Positions 22,430-34,861 are shown, counted from the stretch's first letter. The stretch is 64,000 nt of DNA from Cryptomeria japonica (GCF_030272615.1 NC_081414.1:526113137-526177136), one strand, 5' to 3'. The notes: generated by a model not told the origin, from the letters alone. Program-made: numbers and translations.

Positions 22430-22715
22430 TAGTTCAATTATGATTGCTTTAATTCATATAGCTTACTATTCATCCATTTAGCTTAATATCATGCTCATAT
22501 AGATTAAATCCTTCGTCTTGGTGGAGTCTAGTCACTAGTGTTGCTTATACAAATATGAGAGCAAGTCTATACTCGCATCTTTTAGAAGGCAATGGGTCGA
22601 TTTGTTATGGTTTTATTATTCATTCTTATATCTGTCTAACCATACATGTAATGACTTAATTGAAGTGTTGTGTCTTACAACTTGCAGATACTTATTCCAC
22701 TTTTCACACTCCACA

Positions 22716-23400
22716 GTGGTGTATGTAAGGGGAATTGCTTAGACCCATTTACAAAAATACTTAGTGGCTATTGAGATGAATTTGTGCCCATTGGAAGAAG
22801 TAGGATCAACTTTACCAACTAGATCCAACCCCCATTATGAAAATGGCCATGGTGATGTAATAGGTTGAAGATCCTACATCGATGCATGAATGAGGTCTCC
22901 ATGTATTTGACATTGTTTACATTTTTTGTACATATTTATTGGCATCCTTTTCCATAGTTGGCCAATAGTATCCTGTTCTTAACAATTTCTTTGATAGTGG
23001 CGGGCCACTTTGATGCACCCCACAAATTCCATCATGTACCTCCTTTAGGGAAAGTTGTGCTTCTTCTTCATCAAGACATCGGAGAAGGGTTCCATCAAAG
23101 CCCTTTCTATACAATGTGTCAACAATAATAGTGTGTTTGGATGCCTGACGAATAAGAGTTTTCTTTTGATTTCTAGACAAATTAGGAGACATATACCGAG
23201 TATGTAAGTATGCCTATATCTCATTATACCATGGGGATTCAGGACCCACAATTACACATACATACTCTAATGAGGGAATCTCATATGATGGTATCATTAA
23301 TTGTTCTACAAGAAAATCAGACTGAGTTTCATTATTAGTCATATTTAGTAGAGACCCTACTATAGCCATGGCGTCGACTGCCTTGTTCTATATCCTTAGA
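22716..23400 (-). pseudogene. A2 integrase, N-terminal part only
   Basis: The HHCC block reads KEVHDGICGVHQSGPPLSKKLLRTGYYWPTMEKDA (about 23060-22950) then KCKQCQIHGDLIHA, with a frameshift in an A-run near 22925. The core starts with WGLDLVGKVDPTSSNGHKF (first Asp) and KYFCKWV, then leaves homology just after AIPLTYTT at about 22716. In-frame stops are at about 22862, 22826 and 22740. The second Asp and the Glu are lost to the A1 insertion. Confidence 0.8.
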
Positions 23401-23429
23401 ATCTGTTCAAAAGTGATGTTACTGAAAAG

Positions 23430-23801
23430 TTATTTGTAATCTTTTACCATTTGTTTATAAGGCAATACTTTATCATCTTTTGTGTTATAGTCATCATTGA
23501 CTTGATTTATTATCAGTTGTGAGTCACTGTAGACTTGTAATTGTTTTATCCTCCACTGTACAATGGTACGAAGTCCTCTGATGAGAGCTTCATATTCAAC
23601 AATATTGTTCGTGCAGGGAAAATTTATTCTTAATGACTTAGGGATAGAATCACCTTGAGGGGTGATGAAAACAATACCATGATTTGTATAGGACCCATTA
23701 AAGTATAATTTCCACATGGTAAATGCTGTCAATGTAAACACAGATTCATCAAGAAAATCTATTAGTAGCGGGTGACTGTCTTGCAAGGGAGCCTCTGCGA
23801 A
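23430..23801 (-). pseudogene. A2 second (archaeal-type) RNase H
   Basis: It reads MWKLYFNGSYTNHGIVFITPQGD, PCTNNIVEYEALIRGLRTI and LQVYSDSQLIINQVNDDYNTKDDKVLPYKQMV. The first-strand Asp of the FDGS motif is Asn here; the Glu in EYEAL and the Asp in SDSQL are kept. It lies between the Ty3-type RNase H and integrase as in A1. Confidence 0.8.
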
Positions 23802-25092
23802 TTAATCTACTATAATCTGCCCTTTGATTGCCTTTCTGTCCACATACTCTATATCAAAATCACTTAAAATCATGACCCACTTAGCCAATCTTCCAGTCAA
23901 TGTTGCTCTGCTTAATAAATATTTGAATGGATCAAAACGTGCGATGAGTTGGATTTTGTGACTCAGCATATAATGTCTAAGTTTCTGAGATGCGAAGATC
24001 ACTACTAGACACTTGATCATCATGTTGTGCCAACAAGGCTCCTAAAGATGAGTTTGTTGCTGATATATATAGTAATAGGGGCTTTCCTTGAGTAGGTGGA
24101 ATTAATACTGGAGTATTTAGAAGATAATCCTTTAAAGCTTGAAAAGCTTCTTGGCACTGTTCTGTCCATTGGAAGGTAACTTATTTTCTGAGTAAATACT
24201 AAAATGAATGACATTTATCTGCTAGCTATGCTATGAACCTTCTTATAGACTGTAGTCTTCCTTGTAACCCTCTTAACTACTTAAGTGTTGATGGAGGTTG
24301 CATATCCATGATTTCTTTGACCTTTGCAGGATCTACTTCAATTCCTCTATTAGACACAATAAATCCGAAAAGTTTGCTTGTTGTTACACCAAACACACAC
24401 TTTTTTGGGTAACCTGACATTGCACTGCTCTAATTGATCAAATATCTTTGCAAGGACTTCAAGGTGACCTTCTCTTGTTTGTGATTTAGCCAGTAGATCG
24501 TCCACATAGTCTTCCATGATATTGTGGATCATGTCATGAAATAGTGTCGTCATAGCCCTTTGATATGTTCTTCTTGCATTCTTAAGACCAAACGACATGA
24601 CGTTCCAACAGTATGTTCCCCATGGATAGGTAAATGTCATCTTGTGTTGATCTTCAGGTGGAATCCTAATCTGGTTATATCCTGAGAAACCATCCATTAA
24701 TGAAAGCATTTCATTCCCAACAATTAAGTCAACTATCATGTCTATGTTGGATAATGGGTAATCATCCTTAGGACATGCTTTGTTTAGATCTCAAAAGTTG
24801 GTATAGATTCTTATGCCCCCAGTGGTCTTAGTCACAAGTACCAGATTGGATATCCATTATGCATAATCAATAGGTTGAATGAAGCCCACATCCAGAAGCT
24901 TTTGGAGTTCTATTTTGACTAGTAATGCAATATGTGGAGGCATCTTTCTTAGCTTTTATTTATACGGTTTAATTCCTAGCAATGGTAAATGATGTAACAC
25001 CAATTCTGGATCTAGGCCTGACATATCCGCATAGGACCAAGCAAAATTGATAGGACATTGTTTGAAAACTGTATGAATTTGTCCTTTTCTTC
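23802..25092 (-). pseudogene. A2 reverse transcriptase and Ty3-type RNase H
   Basis: RT motifs are LNKACPKDDYP (about 24770), LSLMDGFSGYNQIRIPPEDQHKMTFTYPWGTYCWNV, FGLKNARRTYQRAMTTLFHDM and the catalytic EDYVDDLLAKS (about 24510). A frameshift after CNVRLPKK and several stops break the rest. The RNase H end reads ASQKLRHYMLSHKIQLIARFDPFKYLL and AKWVMILSDFDIEYVDRKAIKGQ (about 23990-23820). The upstream segment 25092-24740 carries LRKMPPHIALLVK and further stops. Confidence 0.85.
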
Positions 25093-26013
25093 CTAGTTTA
25101 ATGATTTTGCTAAGTGGATATTATGTACAACTTCTCCTTCTGCTATGTTGACTTCTTCAATCTCTTCTATTAGTAATGTTGAATTCTCTTTTTCAATAGG
25201 GAGATTGTCTAACTCACTCTTTCCATTGCGATCACTTTGATCCATATCTTCTGTCACAAAGGCACTTGCCTCTCCAAAGTATGTTGTTCTATCCAGGTCT
25301 ACAACAAATCCTGCCTTGTGATCACCTTGTGGAAACCATTCTCTGACACCAAGGAATTCTGCAATAGCTTCATCATTCTCAAACCAATCCAGAGTTGGTT
25401 TTCCTTCTCGTCCCCAATCAATTAAATGTGAGTGTACAAGGGGTAATTCATTGCTCCCTTCCATTGTAACAAATTCTGATAACATGCATACCTGGTTATT
25501 TGAGTGACCTGATATATTTTCATCATCGATAGGCGATTTGTGGTCCTCTATCATGTCTATTGTTCATGGGTTGGAATAATGATCAGATAGGATTTCATAG
25601 TCGTGAGAATCTGTCTCACTTTCTATGTATATTTCAGCTTATGAGGTTGTATCACTTATCTCCTCTTGTACTTGCATCTAATTTTGGTGTAGATTCATAA
25701 GTCTCCTTTGTATGGGGGTTACCCTTCTTAAACCTTGTATAAGTCGTTGTAGTGTTTCTTCATCTGATTCATTTGGTGGAGCTTGAGTTGTTTCCCTTGG
25801 AAAAAGTATTGACAACAACCAAGGATTAGGCTCATTTACTGGTGCTAAGCTTGTGTGTGTTACCATATTTTCTTGTGCAGATGTTTCAAATATTGTATTG
25901 CTGGGTGACTCAGTGCTAGGTTCTTGTAGAAGTTATCTCATATCTTCACCATCTAGTTTCGTACTAGGAGATATTGGTACTTTCTTGCTTGTTTGAGATG
26001 AAGAAGGAAATGC
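25093..26013 (-). pseudogene. A2 pol linker before RT
   Basis: This is acidic, with ENISGHSNNQVCMLSEF, HLIDWGREGKPTLDWFENDEAI and REWFPQGDHKAGFVVDLDRTTYFGEA. The second half resembles the segment WFEDELIAHIMDVRLSHDDYRKGYEINLGNTTYV at about 27510-27400, so a motif around WFEDE...GxxxDL seems to be repeated within pol. No catalytic motif is visible. The segment 25560-25930 has more stops. Confidence 0.55.
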
Positions 26014-27201
26014 TCATGTTGACAACTGACTTTGATATATGTACTCTAATAGTAGCCTTGGTTTGTTCAGTATATCTAGTGTACGTTGTCTTGCTTCTGT
26101 TATATTTGGTACATTTTTATATCCTAACCCTTGATTGTTTGGATTTTTGTTTGGTACAACGGGTTCTAATCTTCCTTGCTTTTGTAATCCCAAGCCTGTG
26201 GTACCATCATACCCATGTTTATGTAGCATCTTGAATCCATTTCCATAGTGATCTAAAGGTAACCTGGGTATTGTCATGTCATCTTCTTCTCCGTATATCC
26301 AGTGATTGACATCTTCATTCAGAGATTCTTCTTGTAAATCCCCCAACCTAATGAAAGAGTGTGAATCTGGGTATCTTACTATTTCTTTTCCTTTGTCTTG
26401 TTTCATTACTTTATTTTGAGGCTTCCCAAAAGACCTAGGAGAAAGAGATAACTGTTTTCCATTTAAGGTACTTGAAATAGAGTATTCCCCACAACCAACA
26501 TCCTTAATTTGCAAAGAAGATGTAGGCACATTATTCTGTATTTCTGTGATCGTTAATGACTCCATTTGTGTAGTGAGGGATGCTTCTTGATTAATGGGTA
26601 CCCGGTTATCTACACTTTCCTTTAAGTGATTATAGTGTTGGAATGGATTTGGATCACCTTTTATGGTGATTTCAATGCCATTATACGAGAATTTAACACA
26701 TTGATGAAATGTTGATGGTACAACTTGTATGGTATGAATCCATGGGTGGCCCAATAACATGTTGTACCCTAGTTCTTTGCCGAACACTTGTAAAGTAACC
26801 TCTATTGTTATAGGTCCTACTTGCACTGGTAGCGTAACTATATCTTTTGACAGATGCTCTTCATCATCATAGGCTTTGATGTTTATTCTTTTTGAAGGAT
26901 CAATGTGAAGCTCAGAATATCCCAATGCCTTAACCAACTTTAATGTACAGATGTTGAGATCAGCTCCTCCATCTATAAGTACTTTTCTAATTTTTCTCTT
27001 ATGTATGTAAGCTTCTAGATGTAGCGGGTCATTATGGAGAAGTCTATCACTAGGAATATCATGTTCTTTGAACATAATATGGGTACCATTTGCCAAATTC
27101 CCCACCATGGATTGGAAGGCATTTTCATCTATATCTCTGTCAACTACTGAATCTTGAAGTGCTTTGTCCAGGATAGCTTTATGAGTTGGTGATATACGCA
27201 A
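26014..27201 (-). pseudogene. A2 aspartic protease plus G-patch, open over 395 codons
   Basis: It is open from 27201 to 26014. The protease active site is KVLIDGGADLNICTLKLVKALGYSE (about 26990-26920), again DGG. The flap and C-terminal region read TLQVFGKELGYNMLLGHPWIHTIQVVPSTFHQCVKFSYNGIEI. The G-patch-like block is DHYGNGFKMLHKHGYDGTTGLGLQKQG and NNQGLGY (about 26260-26120). It is the best preserved block of A2 and aligns in order with 4251-5155 of A1. Confidence 0.8.
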
Positions 27202-29744
27202 TAGTTCAAAGAGTGATATCTGTGCCAGGGTTTTCTTGAGTTTCTCAACAACATTATAGGTCCCTACTGCTTATGGTAGGTTTGATGGTAGTCCTTTTAA
27301 AGTTACTTTAGATCTATGAGTAACTATTGCACAATATATGTCTCTGGGAGTTATCGTGATTGTAGCCACTGTATCATCTCTTGTAAGGGAATTGTTTGTA
27401 ACATATGTTGTGTTACCAAGGTTTATTTCATATCCCTTTCTATAGTCATCATGTGAAAGTCTGACATCCATGATATGTGCTATAAGTTCATCTTCAAACC
27501 ATCTCGAATGAAATGGTTCTTCATGCCCCCAGTCCATAGGACAAAGATTCTTGTCTTCATCATATTTAGGTGCTTCTGACAACATTCAAATTTGGTTATC
27601 ATAGTTGTAGGTCTCTTGATATTTCTCATCATTATCAAGTGCTTCTTGTGATTCATCATTTACTATATCCCCTGAGCTAATGACATGAATAGTATAGTCA
27701 TATGAGACTTTTATATAGTTATTTGTGTTGTCTTGTGTTCCCGATGTGGATGCCTTCCCTTTATCAATTTTGACAAATGGATCCTTAAAGATGGTATGAT
27801 TCGTGTTTGCTAAAGTTTTTTTGGTATCAATTATGATGTCACCTTGACCGATCATGTCTTGGATTAAGTTTTTGAATTTATAGCAACTTGTAGTCTTGTG
27901 ACCTTTAGTATGATGATATTCCCAGAAATCACTATCATTCCACCATGTAGGTTTGAAAGGACTTGGTTCATACTCTTACTTTTGGCAAAGTGATCATGTT
28001 TGTCTATATTAACTTTTTTAACACTGATTCAATAGGTTCCCCTAGAGGTGTGTAATTCCTTTTTGGAGCATTTACCCTTGGTAATTTTGTGTTAATAGTT
28101 TGTGCAGTGTTTACATTGGTTGATACAGTGTTATTCTTTGTATGTGGACTAAATAATTGACTTGGGCCTTGTAAATACAATATCGGTCGTGTTTTGTTCA
28201 TTGTACGGACGTCTACAACACCATCATTGGTCACATTTTTGTTTTTTGACCAAAATTTGGATTTATCATTGTTATTGTTATTGCCATATTTTATGAGACC
28301 TTGTTCTACTAGTCCTTTCTCACACTTTAAGGCTTTTTCAGTGATTTGTTTAAATGTGGTCAAACATTGCATTTGTATCGGGTACTTGATTTTAGGGATT
28401 AAGTTTTCTGTGAACATGTCAACTTGCTCTATTTCGAGAATAATAGTTTTGCACCTTCTATAGAGAGCTCTCCATCTTTGTATGAAGGATGCGAATGTTT
28501 CATTCTCATATTGTTTCATAGCACATAAGACCATCAAAGTGATTGGAGTTTCAATGTTATGTGAGAAGTTAGCAATGAAATGTTTAGCTAATTCACCCCA
28601 TGGTGTGATAGTTGGTGGTAGATGTGAAAACCACTCCAAGGCTGAGCTTACCAGACTTTTAGGAAACAATCTCATTAGATAAGTGTCTTCAGTTGTAACC
28701 TTTATACATGTCATAAAAAACTCTTTGATGTGATCTCTAGGATCACCTTTTTGTCTGTATCTGTCAAATTTTGGTATTTCAAAATGTGGTGGGAAAGGCA
28801 ACATGTATAATGTGTGATCAAAAGGATAAGGACATAAGTCTTGCATTGTGCAACTCTTTTTATCATTACCGGTTTGCATAGTTGCCAACTATTGTTGTAG
28901 ATTTTGTACTTGTTGGGACAAAATATCTGTTTGAGTCAAGGGTACACTTTGTGCATGTATATTTCCCACAAAAGGATTCATGGTAGTATAACTAGGAGGT
29001 TTTTTGAAAGGTGCTATAATTATAATTTTGTGTGTTATGGGTTCCGCTAGGTACTATGAAATAAGCGACATGTGAACCCATGTTTGATTGGGTTGTACTC
29101 ATTGTATTAGCGGAACCTAGGTTTGTATTCTGATGACTGTATGTAGATCCTATGGAATAGGAAACCTGAGGTTGAGTCACACTTGTTGTATGAGGAACTT
29201 GTGTTTGAATAGGTGTTGAGACACTTGACATTATCGGTATTGTATGAGAGGCTAGGATAGCCTGTGTTGGTGCACTAACATTTATTGTTGAGGATGATAC
29301 ACTTGATTGAGAAGTTGCGTTTGAAATGACATTTGTTTGTATAGATGATGTTGGTGCATTCTGAGGAAAACTTGAGGTCATCACTTGTGTTTGTGTCATA
29401 TGTGGTATTTGACTGCTATTTGGACCTAAAGTATTTCCTAGTGGTAAGATTGTTGTGATATCAAAATCTTCAAGTAATTTGCCCCCATTTTGTAATAACA
29501 ACGAAAGATATTTGTCCCTATCATTATGTATAAGAGCATCTAGGATCGTAAGGACATGTGGTTCCTGTTGAGCTGACTCAATCTCTCTGCGTGTTAAATT
29601 TTGTTGTAGTTCATGTATTGTGGGCATTGCCTGAGGATTTGACTGTTGACTACTTGATATGTCCATGTTCCAAGTTGGATTTACTGACAGGTCGTTGTTT
29701 GGGTCCATCTTAATTTTTACCTTTTGTGACCTTGTGACGGGCAT
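27202..29744 (-). pseudogene. A2 gag, frameshifted
   Basis: The start is at MPVTRSQKVKIKMDPNN (29744). A Ser/Thr/Gln-rich N-terminal half runs to 28992. The capsid-like domain follows in another frame at 28888-28004 (LCPYPFDHTLYMLPFPPHFEIPKFDRY, YLMRLFPKSLVSSALEWFSHLP, FASFIQRWRALYRRCK). The finger HHTKGHKTTSCYKFKNLIQDMI (about 27930-27850) has Trp in place of the first Cys (FWEYHH). Then an acidic linker with DWGHEEPFHSRWFEDELIAH leads to the protease. At least two frameshifts and some stops are present. Confidence 0.8.
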
Positions 29745-30216
29745 TTAAGACTTCTATATGAGGATGATTTAGAACCTAATGCAAGACAACAATAATGTAA
29801 GACCCTAGACCTAAATATGGAATATGCAACACTAGATCAGAATCTCTATTAAGGATTTGGATGCGAGACTTGTTGAGTATTTTGATATTTTTGCAACGCA
29901 AGTTTTTCAAGCTCTTCTCTTAGAAGCTCTGCAACAATTTTTCTATCAATTCTATAGGAAATTTTATACTCTCTATTTAGCTCATACTCGACTCCTATAT
30001 AATGAGGTGTGTTTCTCTTTAATTACTAGGCCAAGTTACCTAAACCATCAATGATTTATCATTGACCGTCATTTGGCACTAGATTAGGTTGCTTGAAGGG
30101 GAGCAAACCATCACCTGGGAGACCCATTAAGACACATGCTATGACTTTCTAGGATGATTATCCGAATGATGATGGACTAAGATAGATGTATATGAAATCT
30201 AACAAGGACCAAATTT

Positions 30217-30535
30217 AAGGACGTATATGAGGATGATAATAAGGACGTAAATGAGGACTATGCAACTTCTAAGGTCGATAATAAGGATGTAAATGAGGAC
30301 TTATGCAAATTCTAAGGACGATACTAAGGACGTAAATGAGGACTTATGCAACTTATAAGGACATAAATGAGGACTTATGCAGCTTCTAAGGATGATAATA
30401 AGGATGTAAATGAGGACTTATGCAATTTCTAAGGACGATAATAAGGATGTAAATGAGGATTTATGCAACTTCTAAGGACGATAATAAGGACGTAAATGAG
30501 GAATATGAGGAATATGAGGAATATGCAAGGACTAC
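30217..30535 (+). repeat. Minisatellite, 43-bp unit, in A2 leader
   Basis: Units starting with AAGGACGTAAATGAGGAC begin at 30241, 30283, 30326, 30357, 30400, 30443 and 30486. Spacing is 42, 43, 31, 43, 43 and 43, so one unit is short by 12. Each unit contains two AAGGA words. The last unit degenerates into GAGGAATAT repeated three times. Confidence 0.9.
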
Positions 30536-31497
30536 CTATGGTCACAAGTATGTAAAATTTTGAGTTTGCAGGAGTATCTGATGTTTCAAGATGCACTTTG
30601 TTTCTAATAATTTTGTGTGTAGGACAAGTTTGTTGTTTTCCAAATCTGAGAACAGTTGTTTGAAGATAGGTATAGCTGACTGAACTGTGTTTTGACCAAC
30701 TCTGAGAATTCAGAGATACACAAGATAGGGCCTGAAATAGCCTGAATACTGACTCAATATTGGTCTGATACAACAATACACATAAAAGTAAATAATACAA
30801 TCTTAGGTTGGAAAGTGGTCACCATTCAATGAGGCCCCCACAACAAAATACCGAAACAAAACGAAGAGAAAGATAGTCTAGTAGCACTGGCTCCACTCCA
30901 CGACACACACTTCTCGGGCATGCCATTCTCTCTTGCCCCAAAGATCCAAAGATCTTATCACCGAGGGATTCCTGTCTCATAATGAAAGGTACATGAGGGG
31001 TATCTATGGGGTACGATCCGCACTCCCAGAATAATTGAATGTAGGATTTGGGCTTCTATGTTGGTTCTTATTGTAAATTTCAAGGGGTCCCGATCCAACG
31101 ATAGATTCTTAGAGCAAGCGACTTAAGAATTTAGTTAAGCTTATCAGTGCAAGGAAGGCCCGCACATAAGTCAATTTCAGTTAACACTCTAGCTACCTGA
31201 CCAGTATATTTATATAGCAGCTCAAAAAACCCACTTGAGAGTACGCTGGGAGAGATGATATCCCCAATGCATCCCAATTCGAAGTACCTATGCGGGGTAA
31301 TGAAATCCCTAGTCAAAGATACCCCTCACTACTAAAATAAAAAAATGGGTGTTGTTATCACCTTCTCCTTTTCTCCCAAGACCCCAAAGGAGGGTGGAAA
31401 GGTAGTTAATGCAACAGTAGGTCCACCCCAAACATGATAAAATGTTCTTTCCCTTAAGAAAAATGAAATGTGAATTATTCTATTGAGAAGCCTGATT

Positions 31498-31750
31498 CAC
31501 GTTTATTTTAAGACACAAACTTAGGTGTGAGATATGCATGTGCATGTCAATTTTAGAACACCAAACTGAAGTGTGAAAGCATGCATGTCAATTTTAACCA
31601 GGTTTATTTTAAGCCCAAACCTGAAGTGTGAAAGCATGCATGTCAATTTTAACCAGGTTTATTTTAAGCCCAAAAATGAAGTGTGCAAGCATGCATGTCA
31701 ATTTTAACCAAGTTTATTTTAAGCCCAAAACTGAAGTGTGAAAGCATGAG
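31498..31750 (+). repeat. Minisatellite, 55-bp unit, in A2 leader
   Basis: GAAGTGTG begins at 31568, 31623, 31678 and 31733, exactly 55 bases apart. Each unit has AAGCATGCATGTCAATTTT and AGGTTTATTTTAAGCCC. A degenerate first unit starts near 31498. It contains the palindrome GCATGC in each unit. Confidence 0.9.
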
Positions 31751-31810
31751 TGTTTATGGTTCAGTAATAATCCGCTCCTCTGTAAATTCACCACATGTTA
31801 TAGATAGATT

Positions 31811-33472
31811 TGTTGGTATTTTGATAATGTTTAAGTTGTGATTGTCATTGATGGACACACACTTATTTTATGTATGAGTTATTCTCCACCGGTAATATGT
31901 GTTGTGTTGATTACACTGGTATTATATGCCATTGTATGTATAGTCTTTGTTTGTAGAAGATTATCAGTGTTTTGCAGAAGATGCTTACCAGTCATAGAAT
32001 GATTGAAGACCTCAAGCGGTATGAAGACCTCGAAGTGGTATGAAGACCTCAAGTGGAGTGAAGACCTCAAGCGGAACGAGGACCCCTAGAAGAAGTTAAT
32101 CTTTTTGATCGAAACATTATGTTCTAGTTTATCGGTCTTTATTTATCGGTAATCAGTATACTGTGCTAAACCAGTATAATTGTAAAGTGTGATGAGTTAT
32201 CATCCACCGACACTTTAGCGGTGTTTCTGTGTCGTGTTACCAAATATGTCCTAATGCACTGTACCTAGGAAATTGTGTCTAATCTTATTGGACCAACATG
32301 AAATCAGATTCCTATATGAGGACATCATGTCTAGGGTTTTCAAAGAGTTGATGCGTGCGAGTATCGAGGGAACAAATTAGGTATTGGTGAAAAGGATATT
32401 TCACTACAGAGATTGTGAGTGCAAAGGTTAGAATACTGAAGTAATGCTGCAATGCATTAACAGAGAACTGTCAAGGATCTAATCAAGCATTATGTGCTAG
32501 TTCCTAGATCATTCACTTGTTGATTACTTATCTCTTTGACAAGTCTGAAACCCTTAACTGGGTAGGCCCATCCAAGCCTATTGTAAATCCTCTAGCAAGG
32601 TGTTTCATAGTTGTGGATTTGAAATCCTTTAACAGGGTAGTCTTTAACAGGAATTATCTCCTAACAGAGATCTAGATTCCTAACAGGACCTGTTCTGGTG
32701 AATAACATTGTAAGGCCTTAATCGGTCTGGTTACTATTATGCAGATAGTTGACTTGTGAGTTTTACTCACCGTGGTTTTTCCCATTTGGGTTTTCACATC
32801 AAAATATCTTGTGCTATGGTGATTGTGCTTCTATGGGTGAATGCTCTATTTTCTATTTGGCTTGTTTATGTTTTAACCAGTTTTTTGTTTAAACTACTAC
32901 ATTGGTCTGCTGGAAAATTGTTTAAGAGCTTGGTTAAGTTTTTAGGCATTAACAGAGAACTGTCAAGGATCTAATCAAGCATTATGTGTTAGTTCCTAGA
33001 TCATTCACTTGTTGATTACTTATCTCTTTGACAAGTCTGAAACCCTTAACTGGGTAGGCCCATCCAAGCCTATTGTAAATCCTCTAACAAGGTGGTTCAT
33101 AGTTGTGGATCTGAAATCCTTTAACAGGGTAGTCTTTAATAGGACTTATCTCCTAAGAAAGATCTAGATTCCTAACAGGACCTGTTCTGGTGAATAACAT
33201 TGTAAGGCCTTAATCGGTCTGGTTACTATTATGCAGATAGTTGACTTGTGAGTTTTACTCACCGTGGTTTTTCCCATTTGGGTTTTCACATCAAAATATC
33301 TTGTGCTATGGTGATTGTGCTTTTGTGGGTGAATGCTCTATTTGCTATTTGGCTTGTTTATGTTTTAACCGGTTTGTTGTTTAAACTACTACACCGGTTT
33401 GCTGGAAAATTATTTAAGAGCTTGGTTAAGTTTTTAGGCATACTAATTCACCCCCCTTCTTAGTATTCATCA
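31811..33472 (+). repeat. B 5' LTR with internal 492-bp tandem duplication
   Basis: It starts TGTTGGTATTTTGATAATG and ends ...AGTATTCATCA. It is 1,662 bases against 1,167 for the 3' LTR. The excess is a tandem duplication: 32457-32948 repeats as 32949-33440 with few changes. The junction reads AGGCATTAACAG, combining TAGGCAT from the end with GCATTAACAG from the start, so GCAT microhomology was used. An ORF of about 72 codons appears once per copy but is probably chance. Confidence 0.9.
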
Positions 33473-33473
33473 A

Positions 33474-33487
33474 TTGGTATCAGAGCC
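33474..33487 (+). other. B primer binding site
   Basis: TTGGTATCAGAGCC lies one base after the LTR end (CA at 33471-33472). It matches the initiator Met tRNA complement used by copia elements. Confidence 0.9.
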
Positions 33488-33522
33488 AACCTTTCTATAA
33501 GTATAACCACTTAGAAGGAGAT

Positions 33523-34797
33523 ATGGGGGAATACAACATGAGGGAACTCACTCACCATCTAAATGAGTTTGAGAGAGCCTATGATGAACTCAAGATAAAG
33601 TATAAAGCCTCTTTAGCCAAGAGAAGAGAACTTGCTAAGCAATTGATCGAATTTACTGAAAACAACTCTTCTAATGAAGCAGACATGGAAGCCCTATTCA
33701 GAGAAGTGGAGAAACTAAATGAATCCAAAACTAACCTAAGGAGGGAGTTGGAAGGACTAACTATCAAGATGAGTCAGGAGCTAGAAAATAGAAAAAAGCT
33801 AAAGATTTAGTGAAGGACAAGGAGCATGAGATCTCTAAGTTGAAACAAGAGATTGGTACCATCACCGCTCATCTGCAAGAGGGCAATGAAGAGAAAGAAG
33901 AAATACAAGCAGACCTCAATGTTGCTATCTCTCAGAATGAAAACTTGATGAAAACCAATGATGCTCTTTCCAAGGAACTTGCCGAGTCAAAGGAGATACT
34001 TGCAAAGTTCAACTAGAGTGCTGCTAAATTGGAACAAAAGCTGGAATCAGTGAAGCCATCAAAGGATACCACCGGACTTGGTTTCTACATATGAGGAAGG
34101 TGAAACCTCTGGAGCCAAGAGTAATGCAGCAAAAGAGAAACCGATACCTAAGAATAACTACAAGAGCAAAGGTAAGCCAAAGTTTAAACCTATATGCTTC
34201 AACTGTCATAAGGAAGAACATACTGCCAATGTATGTAGGAGCAAGGCTTACAATAATTTTCCTTACATGCACAACAATGTGGCTAGAACTGGTAGATTTA
34301 ATGGTCATTGTTATGCATGCAACAAGTTTGAGCATAGAGATTTTAAGTGCAGGTCGATTATGAACAACTCTGGAAGTTATGCGCCAGGATCTAAAGGAGT
34401 TGTCTTGGAACCTCATATGAACCAGAACCCAAAATGGTATAGAACCTATGACCACTGGTCAAATGGTTATGGAGCAGAAAATAGTTGGAGAGCAACCTGT
34501 TTGATCTATCGTGGTAGTGGTCACACTGCTACAACATGAAGAAGGAAGAATTGAAATGTGAACACCGGATGATGGAGAGCACCTGGTATGGTATGCTATC
34601 ATTGCAACAAATCAGGACACACTGCCAGAGCATGCAGACTGAGAAAGAATCCATTGGGAGACATACCGGTTGACCCAAAAGGGAAGATCAATTTTGAAAC
34701 CTTTCAAGCGGATATGGATAAAACTTGGAAAAAGAAATCTGAAGAGAAGCCACAAGATGTACTAGTTTCCGCACCCACCCCCGAAGTATATCGGTAA
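33523..34797 (+). pseudogene. B gag-like protein: coiled coil plus zinc-knuckle array
   Basis: It starts MGEYNMRELTHHLNEFERAYDEL at 33523. The first 150 residues are charged with heptad-like leucines (coiled coil), crossing a frameshift near 33805. Then come zinc knuckles CFNCHKEEHTANVC (about 34196), CYACNKFEHRDFKC (about 34312), a broken one (CLIYRGSGHTATT, about 34498) and CYHCNKSGHTARAC (about 34594), all CX2CX4HX4C. The usual N-terminal copia gag domain (UBN2) is not recognisable. It ends at VYR, TAA at 34795. Further frame breaks lie at about 34014 and 34536. Confidence 0.75.
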
Positions 34798-34861
34798 AGT
34801 GCCTTTATCGGTATTGGTTACCTGTCGACCGACAGAAGAAACAAAGTGGTAAAAGGAAAAG

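Larger units (their letters stand above)
1..22715 (+). mobile_element. Element A1: Tat-like Ty3/gypsy retrotransposon, 5' end outside window
   Basis: The order on the plus strand is leader, gag, protease with G-patch, RT, RNase H, second RNase H, integrase, a long 3' region with an antisense gene, polypurine tract and 3' LTR. Two successive RNase H domains followed by integrase is the layout known for the Tat lineage. The 3' LTR (14827 to about 22715) is split by element D (15714-22429). No 5' LTR copy of the 14827 sequence lies to the left, so the 5' LTR is off-window and A1 is at least 15.7 kb without D. It interrupts the integrase of A2, so it is younger than A2. Its frames carry many stops and at least two frameshifts, so it is inactive. 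Confidence 0.85.
14827..22715 (+). repeat. A1 3' LTR, split by element D
   Basis: The LTR begins TGTAATACCCTAAAATTGG after the polypurine tract. The left part is 14827-15713 and the right part is 22435 to about 22715; D and one copy of its TSD lie between, so the LTR is about 1.17 kb. A TATA box (CTCTATAAATTC, 15572-15583) is on the plus strand, in agreement with the element's orientation. The right end is placed at CACTCCACA (22707-22715) because the A2 integrase is readable from there on; an end near 22686 (CTTGCA) is also possible. The partner LTR and the TSD are off-window. Confidence 0.7.
29745..31805 (-). other. A2 leader, part next to gag
   Basis: No gene is visible. It holds two tandem arrays annotated separately (30217-30535 and 31498-31750). 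The segment 30820-31420 includes CCATTCAATGAGGCCCCC and several C/G-rich sentences unlike the AT-rich surroundings. It shows no domain in any frame. B is inserted after 31810, and the leader continues at 61897. Confidence 0.55.
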
